This document shows positions 22,604 to 35,950 of a stretch of 64,000 bases of DNA, piece by piece. Location: the NCBI GenBank assembly GCA_000320605.2, contig KB445806.1, forward strand, positions 563,009 to 627,008, read 5' to 3'. The DNA is from Gelatoporia subvermispora B. Its lineage: Eukaryota; Basidiomycota; Agaricomycetes; Polyporales; Gelatoporiaceae. Numbering within the stretch: the stretch's first letter is position 1; the number at the start of each line of letters is the position of its first letter. Below the pieces are notes generated by a model. The model was not told the DNA's origin. It did not search any database and worked only from the letters and a program-made list of their open reading frames with translations. The translations under genes were made by a program, and so were the position numbers.

Positions 22604-24430
22604 ATGGACTCACTGGTGCGTAATCACATTCTGCCCCATATGTTCATTCATACTGAGATCCTGATTGTAGTCTGTCCGCGAGTCCGCGAGTTGCGTTCTG
22701 CTGCCTCGTACACTCCTCCGGCGATCATCGAGGTAGCATCTGACGACGGTGCCAATTCCCGACTGGTGCCTCGCTCAACACACCCTCCTGGGTATCTCAC
22801 AACGCTACCGCGGCCGCTCCGCGGAATTGCTCATGATGAGCGATCAGCCTCTGCTTTCGTCCGGAGAAGATCATGAGGCGAGAGCGATATAATCGAAGGA
22901 CGCCCACGGTGAGTGAATGACGGACGTACCGGTATGTATGCGGATTCGTTCCGTGCTCGTCCTGCGGGATAGCCAATACCCTGCTAACCCCTAGTATGAC
23001 CAGACACATCCTCCGCACACGCTTCCTCACACGCTGGCCCGTAGCTGAAGGGCGCGCAGCAGGAGCATTCGCCCGCCTCCGAGGGATACCTCGCAAGGCA
23101 CTCAGACGCGCACGCAAGGCGACAACGATGTATCACCACTCAGTGCGGCGCTACTGTGGTTCAAGTGTGCGACCCATCCCTCTAAGCCCACGCATAGGCT
23201 GGCCACGCCCATCAGTCGAACTGGATGATACCTGGCTCTCGGAGATACGGTACGCCTTACGCTTGAGATGCATTCCGCATTACGTCTGACCTGTTTTCTA
23301 GAATTTCACCGCCGCATATACGGCAAGATCTGAAAGGTTGCGCCCGCCTGCACAACACTAGACCCGTACTTCCCCATCTCCAGCCTCGCGAGCCTCCATG
23401 CTGTCCTCTGCGCAATCACGAAGCACCACTTACAATGACGGCTCATTCCAGGCCGTCTGGCGCATCCCCGGCATCCAATCTGCACGCTGGACAGTATGTG
23501 CGATAGCTATCGGCTGATAGAGGAGGCCATCACAAGCGTGGTCTCTGTCGTCGGTAGGGACACGCCGTGCGAGAATGACATTCTGCGAAGTGCATGCTAC
23601 GCAGCGGCATGCGCGGTGGGTAGTCATTGCGCCCGGCAGCTCAGAGCGCCGCCCTCAGTGTGTGGCAGGCTTCCTGCGCATGGTAGGCTTCGCACTTTGC
23701 GCTCAAGAGAACGGCGTAGTGCTGCAGCGTCGCCGGGACGTACCTCTCCGAGGCCATTTACGGATTGCGTTGCACCTCCTGAGCCGAGATTTACGGTGCT
23801 AGCAGGACGTGTACCCAGAATTTGAAGTCAAGTCGATGGAGGCATCGCGCTACGGATCGACTTCGTTCCTGTGCGTATTTCGCCGCCTGGTACACTTCTC
23901 GTTCGCGGCTGACATTCTCGCCAGCTGATCATCAAACATGCATATTGTACATTTGATACTGTCACCTGAACTAGTAACCTGCAAGCCACAGTCAAGGAAC
24001 GCCGGCTTCTATGCGCGCCTCGGAACGCAACTCCCCCCCAGCGTCGATGTCCGCACCCTATCTATCGTGCTCAACGCCATCATGCATCCCAATTAAGTGA
24101 TGGACGGGATGGTCAGCATGAGTGCAGTCACTCGATGGTGCGAAGATCTACACGGACCATTCGATCAAGCGGTGCGCGCCCAAATACGACCGTGAAGACG
24201 TATGCTGAGCGATGCGGGCTATATTCAAGAGATTATTCGCCCGGAGCGCGGCACCGACGTCACCGACAGTCCGCTTCAACACGAGCGGACGTCCTCGGAG
24301 CCTGATGTATGTCAAAGCACGGGAAAGGTATTGCTGCGAGGAAGGTCGTGGATGATCTCGGGAGGCTCGTTTGCTGCCACCCATGGCAGCGGCGTCGTGC
24401 GCGAGGCTGCCTAGCGAGCAGCACGTCTGG
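22604..24430 (+). repeat. NLR spacer block S2, copy 2 (diverged)
   Basis: Aligns with 10801-12360 and 31998-33650 but with many substitutions and small indels. No frame is kept, and no gene is recognised. Confidence 0.65.
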
Positions 24431-26368
24431 TGCACGACTCGGAACGGTGACCGCAGATGAGACTAGACGCATTGGCACCGTCGCATACGCAGTGCGGTCG
24501 ACTGCATCGGCCGCACCGCTTTGAAAGGTATCAGAGATGTCAAATCAGGTCGTTGCGGCCGCTGGAAGGAGCGGCTTTCAGGCCCACGAGAACGGACAGG
24601 TATTCCGCACATTGCATAGCGTTAGAGAGCACTCACTAATGGGCTCATTTGAGAGCGCTGCTCATGAATCCACGGACACCTATCCCTAGATATCTGTGGC
24701 GTGAGGTTGGACCGGGTGAGTAGTAGAAGTCCAGATCCCGACTGGAGGGCGAGATGGGAGGGAAGCTGCGTCATGGTCAGTGCGACCCGGTACAAACCTC
24801 AGCGAACGCATCAATTCGCCGGATTCCTCCGCTGAGGTTCAAATAGATGGGGTTCTCAAGAGAGCGAAGACGCGGGGAAGAAGACCTAGAGGGGGTTTTC
24901 GAGGCAGAAGAGTGCTCGAGCAAGTGACATCAGGGCAATAGAGTCTGACAGAGAGGGCACGGGACGCGTCCAGGCAGCGCGCGTGCTCTGATTGGTCGTC
25001 TCGCGCGTCAGCGGGACCGGCCCGTATCTCCGATGGACGCGATCGAGACTCGCGGCGTGCAGACTGCTCGGTGCAGACGCGCTCGACCAGCTCTGCTGCG
25101 TTGCACTGCACTAGGCTCCTGCACTGTGTTTTCTACGCTGAATCCGGTCATGGTCCCCATCTCATTAGTGTCTTGCTATCTTCATGTTCGATCCGATCGT
25201 GTCTGTCTATCGTCATCCCACCCGCACTGGCTGCACGGCGTATCCCAGCCGGGTCTGCCATCTGTCCTCGTTCACCACGACCGACATGTACGCTAAGTAC
25301 CCGCAACATAGTGACCCGCGGCGCTCACGCCGCCTCCCCGCTCGATATTCCCGATAGAATTCCCACCAAATGATCCGACCTATTTGTCTACGCGGATGGG
25401 CGTACAGGACCTGGGTTGCTGCCTGCGCGGGTCCATGACGCTAAGGTACTACTACTACTGCGAGTTTCAGCGTCATGTGGTCCGCGTAATTGTGCGCGGC
25501 GAGGGGCGGGTGGTCAAAGGGACGAGATGGGACACGGAAAGGTTACGGAGGATAGTGGGAAGGGGCATCAAAGAAGGCGAAGCTGAGAGGTATGTGGTGT
25601 GCTGGTGGAAGCAGGATGCATACTGACTACATTATAATTAGTGAGCATAGATCGTTGAGGACAGGATAGATAGTCGCCGTCTCACGCGGGAGTAGAGCTA
25701 CCATGCGCTGGCCCTGTAGCCACTACCATCTGTCTAGATTATTGCGGCTACCACTGTTGTCGTGCCTTGGCAGCCTGCATCTGCCAGACAGCAGTTCCTG
25801 CTCGGCTTTGTGTTCTCCCGTCATTGAAGTTTCGGTTTCGGCATTCACCCGACGTGTCTATCTATACTCAAACCTCGTGTACGCCTCGTTCTAGGCAAAT
25901 TTACCCACTATTCTCACCGTTTGGCGCGTTCTCCAGCGTTAGAGCTCATACCTGGAAGCCCGCGCGATGCAACGAGGCGATGCGCACGTTGTACATGACT
26001 TACTGAGTCCTATAGGCGCCGTCTGGCGGCTCTGAATCTGGGTTGATGCTTGCATTCTAGATGGGCTCACTCGCAGCCTAGCGTAGCTTACGACTAGCTC
26101 AAATATCTTTGACGGCCTGCAACGAGCACACGATGCGAACCAACAATGTTTGCGAGTGTCGCGAGTAAGTACTCTCGGAGCACCGCACGTGGATAGAAAT
26201 ATAAATCGATCATGCAGGTGTCAACATGCTGTGCTTCATTTACTATAGGCTGGGTCAGCTGTTTTATGTACCAGCGGTCGCACGGCGCTTTGGTTGCCTA
26301 CTATCTCTCGCACTCTGCCGCTGCCCTCTCGCACGTCCGCTCCCCAACGAACATACTGTACGATACCA
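24431..26368 (+). repeat. Spacer upstream of NLR-D
   Basis: No gene is seen. It contains module M copy 3, then a copy of S4 (25280-26030), then the presumed promoter of NLR-D. In the row of related spacers it corresponds to 13790-15253. Confidence 0.6.
24990..25095 (+). repeat. Spacer module M, copy 3
   Basis: Third copy of the GATTGG-led module; the segment CGCGTCAGCGGGACCGGCCC is well kept. Confidence 0.75.
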
Positions 26369-27781
26369 ATGTCTCCCTTTGCTTTGATGCTTTCCCGTCT
26401 CAGAAGACTTTTCAAGGTCAAGGGGAAGATCAAATCTGGACGGAAAACCCCCGGTTCGTCAGATGCGGGCCCACAGACCGCTGTTCAGCCCTCGATGCCG
26501 CCGGTACCACCATCTCCAGACGTGGAGCTTTTGCCGCAGGCTAAACAGGCCACTTCCTCGGTTCCAACGGCTGCTGCTTCCCCCGCGCAGACCATCGGAA
26601 CACTTCCGGAGCAAGACGCGCCGAGCTCCAATGCGCAAACTCACGATCGCACAGCCACACCTCCTGTCTCTGCCCCCACCATTTCACAGGCCGACCAGTC
26701 TGTGACGATAGTGGTTCACACTGTCGCTCCACCATCTCCCGCATCGCAAAGAGCAGATCCTCCGGAACAACAGGTCGATCAGGGGATACAGAATGATTCA
26801 CCGTCGCTGGTGTCCAGTACATCAGTTGTCCCTATGGATCTTACATCGTTATGGAAGGATGCTCTAAACGAGTATACAAAGCAGACAGGGACGGACTTGG
26901 ACACCCATCCTCTCACGATCAGACTTAGTGGGTGCAAATCAGTGGACGACATCACAGTTATACTCGGAGAGCACACCCAGGCATTTAACGATTTCCGTGC
27001 TGGTAATGCCAAGGTGCAGCTTCTGCGAACACTCAATCCGATCGTGACGGCTGTTCTTGCTTTGGAACCTAGCGAGACGCTCGGAGAAGGAGTCCTCGGA
27101 GAAGGAGTCGGAGTGGTGAGTGACTCGAGTGTCATTTTGAAACGATAGTATCTGACGACAATCCGACAGATATTTCAGCCAGCGAAGGCAATTGTCGGAG
27201 CGATTGTTGTTCTCCTCAAGGTGCATGGCATGTTGTTCATGTATACTCGCTACTGACAGAGTCCGTCCCAACAGGCCACGAAAGACGTCAGTGCGAGTTA
27301 CGATTCCCTCGTGGATCTGCTCAGCTGTGTCTCCAAATTCCTCGAGCGTCTTCCCATCTACACAGCAATGTCACTGACCATGCCGATGAGAGAGATTATC
27401 GTCAAGATGCTGGCAAACATGATATCCATTCTCGCGCTCGCTACCAAGGAGGTCAGGCAAGGCCGACTTAGTGAGTATCGGTTCAACAGTTTTGCAACGG
27501 TTATTGATCCAACGTCATATGCAGATAAATACGTCCGAACGCTGCTAGGCGATACTCACGTAGAAGACGCCCTCAAGGAATTGACTCGTCTAAGCTCAAG
27601 AGAGACACAGATGATTGGAGTGGAGAGCTTGCGGCTGACATACGGCCTAGCCGTCACCCTCGATAAACTCATGCATGGTACGCCAAATGTCCTATTCCCA
27701 TTGTATCATTTGAGATCACTCAATGTCTGCTGTCTGGAAGGTAAAGAGGGATCAATAAAGCATATTCAGGAAGCCTTAGAA
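26369..27781 (+). pseudogene. NLR-D: Goodbye-domain half of an NLR split by inversion
   Basis: The ATG at 26369 (MSPFALMLSRLRRLFKV) starts a leader related to NLR-B, then a Goodbye-like domain: LWKDALNEYTKQTGTDLDTH, HTQAFNDFRAGNAK, LRTLNPIVTAVLALEPSETL. Clear introns (GTGAGT at 27116, and others near 27220, 27471, 27677) join to VSASYDSLVDLLSCVSKFLE and GDTHVEDALKELTRL, then KEGSIKHIQEALE. Homology to NLR-B stops at 27781 in mid-exon; the DNA beyond is spacer in reverse. The missing NACHT-ankyrin part begins at the matching base at 31704 on the minus strand. In fungi the Goodbye domain is the N-terminal domain of many STAND proteins. No nonsense codon is seen in this half. Confidence 0.85.
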
Positions 27782-29138
27782 CGGTGCTAGATGCGGACCC
27801 AACTGTCAGCGAAGAGGATATGCCGGTCGTGGTGAACGAGGACAGACACGATGACATGGCTGCGCCAAGAGCGCTGGCCCGTGTGCAGTCAGGGCAGGAA
27901 GGATGAGGACAGAAGGGCACGATTGGAGCGAACGTAGAGACAGCAAGAAATCGATGAGACGGAGACCATGACCAGATTCAGCGTAGAGAGCGCAGTGCAG
28001 ACGCAGCGGGGCTGGTCAAGCGCGTCTGCCCCGGGCGGTTTGCACGCTGCGAGTCTCGATCGCGGCCATCGGAGATCCGGGCCGGTCCTGCTAACACGCG
28101 AGATGACCAATCAGAGCGCGCGCGCTGACTGGGTGCGTCCCATGCTATGTCTGTCACTGTTGCCATGATGCCACTTGCTCGAGCACTCTTCTGCCTCGAG
28201 GACTTCCTCTATGTCTTCTCCCGGGCCCGCGTCTTCGCTCTCTTCGGAACTCCATCTATCTAAACCTCAGCGGAGGAATCCGGTAGGGTCATGCGTTGTG
28301 CTTCGCGTTGCTCGTTGCATCCACCCTTCGCAGCGGGCTATATCTCCATGTGATTCTGAGCTTACGCGCAGCCCTCTGGACCTCTCCCCGCTCGCCCGTA
28401 ACCGTCAGCTTTACCGTAATTAACCATTTCCGCATCGTACGGCGCATGCAGCTCGGAGCGGCCAAACGACCCCATCGTTGAGCCGCACAACGTCCTTGAC
28501 CCGCCGCACCGTCCCTCATCGTGTGTAGACCTCACCAGCGCATCCGTCCTCCTTCTCTGGAAGAGCTTCGAGTCCAACTCTCGAAGATGAAGTTAGGATC
28601 GACACCCACACGTCCGCGGCACCGGCTCTTGGGCATCTTGGCATCTAGGGTGTTGAGATAAACTAGAAAGATGTTGAGCGCGCGGGCCCAGAGGTGACGC
28701 TGAGATGGATGTGCGCGGCGAGGCTGGGACACATGCCACCACGAGTCAGAGTAGCGCAAGAGCCTGTCTGGGACAAACAAGTAGACGGGAGGTACGAGAA
28801 ATGAGATGATATACGGACAGGAGACATAGTCGGCACGGGGAGCTGAGGTTCGGTCAGCAAATGGTAAGCAGAAGCTCGCTGCTTGTTTCAAAATGTCCAC
28901 TATATTTGTAGGCAGCGCGAGCACACGGCCCGGGCGAGGACAAGATTTCCTCGAGGTTGGGTTCGAGGGTTCTTCGGCAGCATACCTGTCTCCTATCACC
29001 TCTGTCTAGGATCTCATTGTGTGCACATGTTTCAGACACAATCGAAACGTAGAGGTAAGACCAGCAGGAAGCTCACGAGGATAAGGTACCTCAGTGGTAG
29101 GATAGTTCGAAAATGTTGCGCTGCCATAAATGTGCCTA
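27782..29138 (-). repeat. NLR spacer block S1, copy 2 (inverted)
   Basis: Reverse-oriented copy of 9068-10760. It lies downstream of NLR-C, just as copy 1 lies downstream of NLR-A. Module M copy 4 is at 28000-28112. Confidence 0.75.
28000..28112 (-). repeat. Spacer module M, copy 4
   Basis: Fourth copy of the module, on the minus strand (CCAATC at 28107-28112). Confidence 0.75.
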
Positions 29139-31704
29139 CTACGACTCCACACCGAGCTCCCGCAGAAAGGCAACAATTGCACGCTTCCCTTCAAAGTCCA
29201 TATTTCTGGCTTCATAATCATCTTCGAAGGGCTCATCCATTGCACGTTGAAGGCAGGTCCTTCCGTTTCTGTCCAGTGCCTTCACATCTGCACCGTGCTC
29301 AATGAGCAGGCGCACGATCTTGAGATGTCCAAACCAAGATGCGGCGTGTAGTGCTGGCCCATAGTGTCCACCCTTCACGTTGGCGCCACGCTCAATGAGG
29401 GGGTGCACAATCTCAAGATGTCCGCCTGCAGATGCGGCTTGCAGCGCGGTCCCATAGTACCCACCCTCCGTCTGGACATTGGCGCCATGCTCAATGAGCA
29501 GGCACACAATCTCCCGATGTCCGCCTGCAGATGCGGCTTGCAGCGCGGTCCCACAATGCCCACCCTCCGTCTGTACATCGGCGCCATGCTCAATGAGCAG
29601 TCGCACGATCTCCAGATGTCCGCTGTAAGATGCGGCTTGCAGCGCGGTCCCATAGTACCCGCCCTCCGTCTGTACATCGGCACCATGTTCTATCAGCAGA
29701 TGTGCGACCTCCCGATGTCCACCATAACATGCGGCTTGGAGTGCCGTGCCGTGGTAGTCGTCTGCTATGTCCAAAAGGTGTGCGCAGGTAGCAAGAAGAT
29801 ACTCTGCTGTTTTGTAGAAACAGTGCAATGCAGCACAATACAATGGATTCTGTCCAGGAATTCTCTCCAATTCATTCCATTGTTCTGAGTTATGCAAGTA
29901 GCTCCATGTCATATAATAAGGTTTTCGGGGATCAAATGCGTGTTCCAGGACTTCTTGGATGTCTGTCTGTACGTTCCTAACTTTCGCATGGGTAATCCAA
30001 TGTTGCGCAGCATAAATGGAAATGGGGGATACAGGAGGCTCATCTCGAGCGGCGGAATAATTCATGATGGTTTTATTGTCGAGCTGTAGGAGAATTCCGA
30101 GACAAGCCTTCGCCATCGTGGTATGTGCATGTTCCTCCACAATGTGAAACTTCTTGACATTGCTCTCTAGATCGGATGCAAGACGCTCAGAGAGAAAGTA
30201 TTCCTGCACTGAGAAGTGAGCAAATTGAACTGTTTTTGTCTTCAAGTCGATGACGATCATCGAGGAACAAAAAGCCAGGATATCGCCTTCAGGGTCTGAT
30301 GGACGCCAATCCGTAAAAAACTGCGGGATCGGGCCAGAATTGAAATCTATCGCGAGAACATCTGCGAGCTCATCGACACGCAGCGGACGGGCACATACAA
30401 TCAGACACTCAAAGAGTCGATGTGTGTATTCCCAACCTGGTGTATCAAGAGTCTGCAGAACACGTCGATACGTCTCGTCGAGAGTCTTCGGTAGATCATC
30501 CAGGACTTTACGGATGGTCGCAGGATGACACCCACGTAGCATCTCTAACTGGCAAAACACCCATCTAAACCTGCATGAAGAGGATCAGTATTTGAGCAGT
30601 CGCAAACATCGGGACGACGTACATCCCGTTGGCCTTCTCTCTGAGATGTTGTACTGCCAGTTCCCTGTCTGACGCTTTCCACCGTCGGAATGCCCGATCG
30701 GACTCTATGACAGAGTGGACATAGGAGGAGATCTCGTCCATTTGACCGCTCTCCGTGTGCAGAGAAATGCTTCGAGGTGAGAGAGCCTCCATAGCCTCTC
30801 TGATGTCCTGTTCGGGGCGGCTAGTCACGCATCTGTGCACGTTGTGGAAACCCCAATCGACGATTTCGCGGATCAACATCAACACATCTCGACGTTGGGA
30901 ATGTGAATGTATGCTTGAGTCGGGGCACTCGTCCAGTGCGTCGATAACAATGTACAAGCAATGGTCTGCCAAGAGCGCTATCACGCTCTTGAGACACTGG
31001 CGAAGATCGTGTTCGCTCGGCTGATGTGAACCATTTGAATGCGATGACCAGAGGCCAGAGAGAAGCTGGCTACATGCATGCGATGCCGCCGAGAAGTGGA
31101 TGAGTAGATGGGACAAAAGGCCGCGGGCGCTTTGTTTCTTTGCGTCTTGAAAGTTGCAGTAGAAGTAGGCCAGATTAGACTTCTCTTGGATCAGGCAGAG
31201 CCGTCTGATGTTCTCTATAATAGCAGTGCTATAAAGCGTAGGAGAATCGTTAGTGGATTTGCAGTGGAGCAATAAGGCCTTGTAATGCATACCAGAGGAT
31301 GGTCTTCCCTGAGCCCGCTGCAAGCAGATATGGTTCAATATCTCAGGATGAACAAGTAATTGTCACCGACAGCTCACGTTTCCCATGTATCCACAATAAT
31401 GAGCTTGTAGTTTTCCATTCGCCCATCACTTGTCCGTCTATGAACCACGCGGAAGTGCCCTTGGAATAGGATCGCAAAGCAAGATTATGGTTGATCGAGG
31501 GATCAGGAGGTGTGAGCCAGTTCCGATGCTTCTGGACGTCGCTGTCATCTGGAATATCGCACTTCAGCTGCAAGAACTACAACACGAACATCGAAGCTAC
31601 TAACGTTCGATTTTTCGTATGACTTGATCAGTGGTAGCTGTGATATTCCGTAAGCTCAGTGCATTCATGAACACTTCGGACTCACCCATACTAGATCGAA
31701 AGTT
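29139..31704 (-). CDS. NLR-C: NACHT-ankyrin half of the split NLR
   Basis: Read on the minus strand from 31704. Exons give LQLKCDIPDDSDVQKHRNW, WFIDGQVMGEWKTTSSLLWI and a P-loop GKPGSGKTIL formed across an intron, then YFYCNFQDAKKQSARGLLSH, Walker B YIVIDALDEC, and VTSRPEQDI. After an intron (30561-30614) one long exon runs to the stop. It holds WVFCQLEMLRGCHP, ETYRRVLQTLDTPGWEYTHR, VQFAHFSVQEYFLSERLASD, then ankyrin repeats and the RELGVES end. No stop interrupts it, including at the CGA that is TGA in NLR-B. There is no Goodbye domain on this strand; that half is NLR-D at 26369-27781. Translated alone it would need an internal start. Confidence 0.87.
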
Positions 31705-33650
31705 TTATGCATCACATTCAGTATCTGCCACTGCCTGCTCCCGTATCTCGACGCGACGCAGTCATCCGATTCAACGAGTGCTACGATTCCGATGGGCGCG
31801 GGAACTCCGGCTGCGGTCGATTTCCTTTGTGGGTGAGGATGTGACCGAATCTCTTTGACTTCTATATGATTAACACGGGCTATCAAACCCAAATATCTCA
31901 GCAACTGTCCCTGAAGCGTCTACAATACCGCACCGCTCCCGATTCACGTACCCTCCGAAACCAGTCGTCAGTCACAACGTCGCGAAGCCGACATAACATG
32001 GACTCACGGGTGCGTAATCACGTTCTGCACCATATGTGCATTTCGTAAATCCTGATTATAGTCTGTCAGCGAGTCCGCGAGTTGCGTTCTGCCACCTCGT
32101 ACACTCCTCCGGCGATCATCGAGATAGCGTTTGACGACGTTGGCCGTTCCCGACTGATACCTCGTTCAATATTCCTCCTGGGTATGTCACAACGCCGCCA
32201 CAGTCGCCCCGCGGAATTGCCCACGATGAGCGATCAGCCTGTAATCTCTTCCGGAGAAAATCATGAGGCGAGAGCGATACACTCGAAGGACGCCCACTGC
32301 GAGTGAACGACGGACGTACTAGTATGTATGCGGGTTCGTTCCGTGCTCGTCCTGTGAGACAGCCGATGCCCTGCTAAAACTTTGTATGAACAGACACATC
32401 CGTCGCACGCGCTTTCTCATACGCTGGCCCGCAGCTAGAGGGCACGCAGCAGGAGCACTCGCCCGCCTGCGAGGGATACCTTGCAAGACACCAAGTTGCG
32501 CACGCAACACGGCAATGATGCATCACTACTCAGTGCGATGCCGCTGTGGTTCAAGTATGCGACCCATCTTTCTGAGCCTACCTGGATGATACCTGGCTCT
32601 CGGAGATACGGTACGTCTTCCGCTTCATATGCATTCCGCATTACGTCTGACGTCTTTCCTAGAATTCTACCGGCGCATATACGACAGTATCTGGGAGGTT
32701 GCACCCGCCTGCATAACACTAGACCCGTACTTCTCCATCCCCAACCTCGCCCGCCTCCATGCTGTCCTCTGCGCAATCGCAAAGTACCATCCTCAACAAC
32801 GGCTCATTCCAGGCCGTCTGGCGCATCTCCGGCATCCAATACACACGCTGGACAACATATGCGCTAACTATCGGTTGATAGAGGAGGCCACCATGAGCGT
32901 TGTCTGTGTCATCGATAGGAACACGCCGTGCGAGGCCGACAATCTGCGAAATACGGGCTGCGCAGAGGCATGCACGGTAGGTAGTCGTTGCGCCCGGCAG
33001 CTCACCGGCGTCATCAGCGCGTGGCAGGGTTCCTGCTTATGGTGGGCTTCGCACTTTGCACGCAAAAGAGCGGCGTACCGCTGCAGCGTCGCCGTGACGT
33101 ACCTCTCCGAGGCCATTTACGGATTGCGCTGCACCTCCTGAACTGAGATTTATGGTGCCAGCAGGACGTGTACCCGGAATTTGAAGCCAGGTCGGCGGAG
33201 ACGTCGCGCCACGGATCGACTTATTCCGGTGCGTGTCTCGCTGCCTGGCTCGCTTGTCGTTCACGGCTGACATCCTCGCCAGCCGATCATCGAACATGCA
33301 TCTCGTACATCACCTGCGCTAGTACCCAGCCAGCCAAAGTCGAGGAACGCCGGCTTCTATGCGCCCCTCGAAATGCAACTCCCACGCAGCGTCGATGTCC
33401 GCAGCCCGTCTATCGTGCTGAACGCCATCGTGCATCCCGATCGACTGACGCACGGGATGGTCGGCCTGGGTGTAGTCACTCGATGGTGCGAAGATCTATA
33501 CAGTCCAGTCGATCAAGCGGTGCGCGCCCAAATACGACCGTGAAGACGTATGCTGAGCGATGCGGGCTATATTCAAGAGCTTATTCGCCCGGAGCGCGGC
33601 ACCGACGTCACCGATAGCCCGCGTTCAGCACGAGTAGACGTCCTCGGGGC
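31705..33650 (+). repeat. Spacer after the inversion: S1 tail and S2 copy 3
   Basis: No gene is seen. Starts exactly at the right inversion breakpoint with the second half of the interrupted spacer, then runs into S2 (31998-33550). S2 is nearly identical to copy 1 at 10801-12100 and less like copy 2. Confidence 0.7.
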
Positions 33651-34520
33651 TTGATGTACGTGAAAGCACGGGGAGGTTATTGCTGAGAGGAAGGTCATGA
33701 TGATCTCGGAGGGATAGCACTTGGTCCTGTGAATGCGTAGAACTACAGGGTAGGCTAGGACGTCGGGTTCTCAAAAAATACATTCTGTAGGGTCCATTGT
33801 ATGATGAAGGGATGTGCAGAGAGCAGACGCGACTATAGCTGAAAAACTGTATAATACGTCGAATGCTAGAGCCAATCTGGATAATAGCAGCGGATGCTCG
33901 TGCGCTGCTTGATTGACATTGAACGACAAGCGGCTTCATTCCAGATTGACGTTGAGGCGTCCGACCGCGAGAAGGTACATGAGTTCCCCGGGGTTGCAAG
34001 TCTCGCTGTGAATCCGTAACACAGATGCCTATCCAGACGTCGAATGCAGCCCAGCTCCAGCCAGGAATACATCTCATCGATTTCATTTGCGAACGTCAAA
34101 GTATTCTACATACAGCCCGGTGATGTGAGCGAGAAGGGGACAATGGACGGCAAAATAGAGAGTGGATAGGGACTTCAGGCTGCAGCTCAGACCAACGTTC
34201 CTCCCGACGCGATTCGGCAACAGACAGGCGACACCAGGAACACAACATACTTGAGCTTGAAACGCTCCCCTAGATAGCCCAATATCTCTCCGCCGCGTTG
34301 TCCGAAAGACAGAGCATGTGGGTGGGAACAGGGTGAGAGTTCTCTACACCATCGCGTTGCTCCTCCTTGCATCTCAGGACCGGGTCGCGTTTGCTAGGCC
34401 TAGACTGGGCCTGAGGCGTGAAGATAGGGGAGCCGTCGCGTCGTGCCAGTTGCAGGTATAGCAGGTTCATTCAGGCCTCGTGCCTCCAGGTATAGAAAGT
34501 TCAGTCAGTCCTACTTGTTC
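33651..34520 (+). repeat. NLR spacer block S3, copy 2, right part inverted
   Basis: 33760-33940 matches 12580-12760 directly. 33950-34520 matches 13450-12890 in reverse. Frames are open on the minus strand (34099-33866) without a domain I know. Confidence 0.65.
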
Positions 34521-35950
34521 GAAATACCTATTCATCTGTGCTGTTGCTCTCCGTGGTCCAAGGATTGTGCACTGATCCGTTGAGACGATGCCATGCGTGA
34601 GCTGGCTATATGTCCGACAGTCTGGGCGACCGGTGTCGAGTCATGCGAGCAAGGTTGTCTAACTGCAAGGTGGGAAATTCATTACGCTGCTGGAATGTGT
34701 GACGTGTCGGATGGATCTCTGACAGAGATGTTTACAAAAATCAAGGTCACGCCACTAGTCTTTGTGTATCTTGCGTATGTCTGCATTCTCATCGTGAGTC
34801 CGGTGCTCAGGAGACGCGGCTGAGAAGGAAAATGCCCAGAAAACTTCGAAGAGCGTGAAAATTACACATTCATGGCAGCATGACATTTTCGGATTGTCCT
34901 AACGCTGTGGCACCTTATCCATGTGACCTTCCTGCTAGTCTTCCCTCTCCATTTGATTGTGTCTGAAACGTATGTATGCGATGAGAACCTAGACAGAGGT
35001 GATAGGAGACAGGTATGCTGGCAGACAGAGAGGTCTTGTCCTCGCTCGGGCCGCGCGCTCGGGCTGCAAATGAGAAAGCCATAGACAGCAGAAAGCAAGC
35101 AGCGAATTTCTGCTTACCATTCGCTGACCAAATCTCAACTCTCAGCGCTCAGCGCCGACCATGTCTCCTGTCCGTATAACATCTCCTGTCTCGTACCTCC
35201 CGCCTACTTCTTGTCATCAGCCAGAATCGTGCACTACTCCGACTCGTGGTGGCATGCGTCCCGGCCTCGTTGCGCCGCGTGCGCGTCCGTCTCGCCGTCG
35301 TCTCTAAGCTCGCGCACGCTCAACATCTCTATCGTCCATCTCAACACTCTAGATGGCACGACAGCCAGGGACCGCTGCCGCGGACGTGCGGGTGTCGACC
35401 TCATCTTCGAGCTGGATTCGAAGCTTCCACGTGAAGGAGGACGCGCCTGCCGGGTATGAGCACCACGACAAGGCGGAGAGAACGATAAATGCAGGGATTC
35501 GAACGGTATCAGGCATGCTCACGTGCACAACAGGGCATGTGCGTGCAGCGATGCAGTTTGACGAGAAGCTGAGACGCCTGGCACCGCACTAAGAGGAGCC
35601 CGTGGGGCACTAGAGAAAGCGCTACAGGCTCTTGCGAAACTTGAGACCGTGCGGCGGGTCACTTTGTGCGGCTCGACGATGGGGTCGTTCAGCCGCCCCG
35701 GGCTGCATGCGCTGCTCGACGCGGAGATCGTTGACGACGGTGAAGCTGACGGTTAAGGAGAGTGCTCGAGCGAGTGACATCAGGGCGACAGAGGGACGCG
35801 TCCAACCAGTTCATACGCGTGCTCTGATTGGTCGTCTCGCGCGTCACCGGGACCGGCCCGTATCTCCGATCACGATGGGCGTGATCGAGACTCGCGGCGT
35901 GCTCGGGGCAGACGCGCTCGAACCAGCCGTGAATGCATGACAGTTGTCCT
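34521..35950 (+). repeat. NLR spacer block S1, copy 3 (diverged)
   Basis: Matches 9190-10640 with many differences. One short frame (34593-34823) ends in a hydrophobic stretch LVFVYLAYVCILI that is also partly present in copy 1; no gene is claimed. Module M copy 5 is at 35826-35930. Confidence 0.65.
35826..35930 (+). repeat. Spacer module M, copy 5
   Basis: Fifth copy; GATTGGTCGTCTCGCGCGTC and the GGGACCGGCCCG segment are kept, with a small insertion in the middle. Confidence 0.7.

Larger units (their letters stand above)
27782..31704. other. 3.9-kb inversion splitting an NLR gene
   Basis: Both ends are placed by comparison with NLR-B and with the spacer at 22280. Reversing this segment makes CCTTAGAA|AACTTTCG, which lines up without gaps with CCTTGGAAAGCTTTCG in NLR-B (16617-16632). 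It also makes GCATCTAGCACCG|TTATGC, identical to the spacer near 22275-22293. No inverted repeat is seen at the breakpoints. Confidence 0.85.
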
